From assembly GCA_026389055.1 (NCBI GenBank), contig JAPLIO010000121.1, forward strand, positions 1-7,858: 7,858 nucleotides of DNA. The letters run 5' to 3'. This document shows, one piece after another, positions 5,785-7,858 of this stretch. Position numbers and translations under genes: made by a program. The notes under the pieces were generated by a model. The model was not told where the DNA came from, made no database searches, and worked only from the letters and a program-made list of their open reading frames with translations. The stretch's first letter is position 1. Each line of letters opens with the position of its first letter. The DNA is from Candidatus Melainabacteria bacterium. Its GTDB lineage: Bacteria; Cyanobacteriota; Vampirovibrionia; Vampirovibrionales; JAJTHC01.

Positions 5785-7809
5785 TTACTTGTTGGCAGAC
5801 CGTAGCTTGGTTAAGAACGTAGCTAATTCTTGTTCAACATGGGCAGATTGGCTGGATACTTTTTCCGTTGCCTGAGATACTTTGTTTACGTTGGTTGTGA
5901 AACCAGCTGCACATCTGGAAACATCTTCTAACGAATAGCTGATATCTTTCAGTGTAGCGGTTTGTTCTTCAACGGCAGCTGCCATGCTGTTAGCGGCAAC
6001 GCTTACTTCTTGAACAATACAAGCAATCGTTTCAATGGTTTTCATTGAATCTTCCGTTTCAGTTTGCACTTGGTCAATTTGCTGAGCAATATCTTGTGTT
6101 GCTCTGGCGGTTTGCCTAGCTAGTTCTTTTACTTCGCTGGCAACAACGGCAAAGCCCTTACCTGCTTCACCCGCTCTGGAAGCTTCAATGGTAGCGTTTA
6201 AGGCTAGCAAGTTGGTTTGTTCCGTAATGCCTTTAATTAGCCCAACCACTTGTCCAATATCATTGGTGGCTTGGGCCAAATGTTGCATCATGCTAGTCGC
6301 TTGGCTACCTTCCGTGTTGGCGTTGTTTGCCATGGAAGACGTGCTACCCACTTGGTTAGAAATTTCATTAGCGGCAATAGAAAGCTGACTGGAAGCAGCG
6401 GAAACGTTTTGCACGCCTGAAGAAGTTAATTCCGCATCTCTAGCCATTTGTTGAGTCGCTTGGCTAAGGTCTTCAATTTCTCGGTACATTTGTTGCATAC
6501 TGCTTTGGACGGTTTCTTCCAACTGGTTAGCGAAGTTCATTAACTGCTTATCTAACTGGTTTTTCTGAATCAAGTTATCTTTAAAGACTTGAACGGCTTG
6601 AGACATGGTTCCCAATTCATCGCCCCGTTCTTGCCCTTCTACCTGTACTAATTCATTGCCGTGGGCTAGTTCGCTCATGGTAGCAGTTAAGGAATTAATC
6701 GGCTTGGTAATTTGGTTGGCTAACGCCATACCAACAAAGGCTAACCCTGCAGAAATAGCTAATAAAGTTAGCCATGTAATTTGTTGCATTTGTGCTATCG
6801 GGGCAAAAAGCTCTTCTTCAGTTTGCGTGCCAACAAAGAACCATTCTATGCCATTAAATTCTAACGGCATGGTGTAAGAAAGCGTAGGCTTACCATTAAA
6901 TGCAACTGTTTGGGTTGAATGGTCTTCTGCTTTGGAATCGGTCATTAATTTTTCAAAAGATTCAGGTACTTTTGTTTTAAGAATCGTACTTTCTTTGGAA
7001 AATTTAGAATCGGTTCTGTAGTATCTGTCAGCACCTGTAATAAAGGTTTCACCAGACTTACCCAATGTTTGCATATTATTATTCAATTCAGCAATAGGCA
7101 TTTGGAAGGCAATAACACCTTGAAATTCGCCTTTTGAATTGGTAATACGGTGTGCCATAAAACTAGCAGGTACATTGTTACTAGGGGTATAGGGGGCAAA
7201 ATCACTAAAAGCGGTAACGTCTTTGTCAGGGTTGCTGGCTACTTGATTGTAAACTTTAGCAATATCCGTATCTTTCCATTGCCCGTGTTTTAGGTTCGTA
7301 CCGTAATCTAGTTCTTTAAAAACAGTATAAACAATGTTGCCTTCTTTGTTAATCAAAAACACATCATAATACCCACGGTCATCGACAAATTTTTTGATGA
7401 ATGGGTGGTAGTAAGCGTGTAACTTTGAATACCGAGACCGATCGTTAGCTGCCATTAGCTTGTTTTTTTCGCCCAATTTATTGGGGTTTTTGAAAATGTA
7501 GAGGTCTTGTTGTTTTGCTTGCCCCATAAAACTGGCACTGAAACTATTGAGGGCATCGGTAATAGCGGTGTTTTTACCTTGAATTTTTAAATCCGTTTCA
7601 ATGGATTTAAGATATTTTTCTAAAGTCGTTGTTTGGGATTTAACCGTCGTTTCAAGCCGATGGTTCACTTCTGCTTTCAATGCTTCGGTGCTTTGACTTA
7701 ACAAGTAGCTACTAATAGCTACGGTAGACAAAATACCAACAGCAATAATTGCCACAGGTAATTTCGTGCTAATTTTAACATTATCAATAACATTTAAAAC
7801 GTTCATCAT
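5785..7809 (-). CDS. Methyl-accepting chemotaxis protein (transmembrane receptor)
   Basis: This is a membrane chemoreceptor that senses an external ligand and controls the kinase CheA through CheW. With the ATG at 7809 it has 674 residues. The parts in order, in that numbering, are TM1 (about 17-39), an extracytoplasmic sensor of about 300 residues with GYYDVFLINKEGNIVYTVF (146-164), which looks double-Cache-like, TM2 (344-364), HAMP (about 365-415, starting QITKPINSL), and a long helical signalling domain. Its conserved tip is EQTNLLALNATIEASRAGEA (530-549), followed by GKGFAVVASEVKELA. There is no CheR-binding C-terminal pentapeptide. The tip and the sensor resemble alphaproteobacterial receptors. 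A GTG at 7824 would add five residues (MECPI), but homologues in memory start like MNLLANLKIS, which favours the ATG at 7809 or 7806. The ligand cannot be read from the sequence. No other chemotaxis gene is in the window. Confidence 0.95.
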   Translation of the reverse strand: MMNVLNVIDNVKISTKLPVAIIAVGILSTVAISSYLLSQSTEALKAEVNHRLETTVKSQTTTLEKYLKSIETDLKIQGKNTAITDALNSFSASFMGQAKQQDLYIFKNPNKLGEKNKLMAANDRSRYSKLHAYYHPFIKKFVDDRGYYDVFLINKEGNIVYTVFKELDYGTNLKHGQWKDTDIAKVYNQVASNPDKDVTAFSDFAPYTPSNNVPASFMAHRITNSKGEFQGVIAFQMPIAELNNNMQTLGKSGETFITGADRYYRTDSKFSKESTILKTKVPESFEKLMTDSKAEDHSTQTVAFNGKPTLSYTMPLEFNGIEWFFVGTQTEEELFAPIAQMQQITWLTLLAISAGLAFVGMALANQITKPINSLTATMSELAHGNELVQVEGQERGDELGTMSQAVQVFKDNLIQKNQLDKQLMNFANQLEETVQSSMQQMYREIEDLSQATQQMARDAELTSSGVQNVSAASSQLSIAANEISNQVGSTSSMANNANTEGSQATSMMQHLAQATNDIGQVVGLIKGITEQTNLLALNATIEASRAGEAGKGFAVVASEVKELARQTARATQDIAQQIDQVQTETEDSMKTIETIACIVQEVSVAANSMAAAVEEQTATLKDISYSLEDVSRCAAGFTTNVNKVSQATEKVSSQSAHVEQELATFLTKLRSANK

Positions 7810-7858
7810 AATAGGGCATTCCACTTTCTATGATTATTAAAGGGATAGTATGGTTTGA

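Noticed and set aside
1..7858. tRNA, rRNA, CRISPR arrays, insertion sequences with transposase, or phage genes
   Set aside because: None could be recognised on either strand. There are no regularly spaced direct repeats and no transposase or integrase motifs.

Overview
The window carries four clear protein genes and one very small one. From left to right they are topA on the plus strand (252-3107), an unrecognised 346-residue protein on the minus strand (3261-4301), a gene-poor stretch of 843 bases (4302-5144), an unrecognised single-pass membrane protein on the plus strand (5145-5780), and a methyl-accepting chemotaxis receptor on the minus strand (5785 to about 7809). The organism is a motile bacterium that probably has an outer membrane, with base composition below 50% GC by eye. 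TopA (start VIVESPAKA, then a domain order with one zinc finger and three C-terminal repeats) and the receptor (NLLALNATIEASRAGEAGKGFAVVASEV-type tip) both look most like alphaproteobacterial proteins. The two unknown proteins give no lineage signal, so an alphaproteobacterium is a tentative reading. Another lineage, such as a Vampirovibrio-like non-photosynthetic cyanobacterial relative that acquired these genes, is not excluded.

The genes do not form one operon. TopA and the 346-residue gene converge on a 116-bp inverted element with GTAG at both feet, like a REP doublet (REPIN). The membrane protein and the receptor converge with only 4 bp between their stop codons. A second repeat family rich in GGGGGG runs appears at the left edge (1-44) and again at 4556-4616, so this is a stretch with several non-coding repeat elements.

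The most interesting part is 4720-5030. The minus strand holds a tiny gene for a 24-residue, almost entirely hydrophobic peptide. It has an ideal Shine-Dalgarno sequence and, 6 nt after its stop codon, a 17-bp stem with a U-rich tail. That stem is unbroken only when read as minus-strand RNA. On the opposite strand a separate, textbook intrinsic terminator (8-bp stem plus six T) lies inside the peptide gene's leader, with no plus-strand protein gene upstream to account for it. A plausible plus-strand promoter lies at 4722-4749. An RNA made from it would be antisense to the whole peptide gene. This is the layout of a type I toxin-antitoxin system of the Ibs/Sib kind. It is inferred from layout alone; toxicity and the antisense RNA are untested. 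A 9-base C tract early in the 346-residue gene is a second candidate of interest, because it could switch that gene on and off by slippage.
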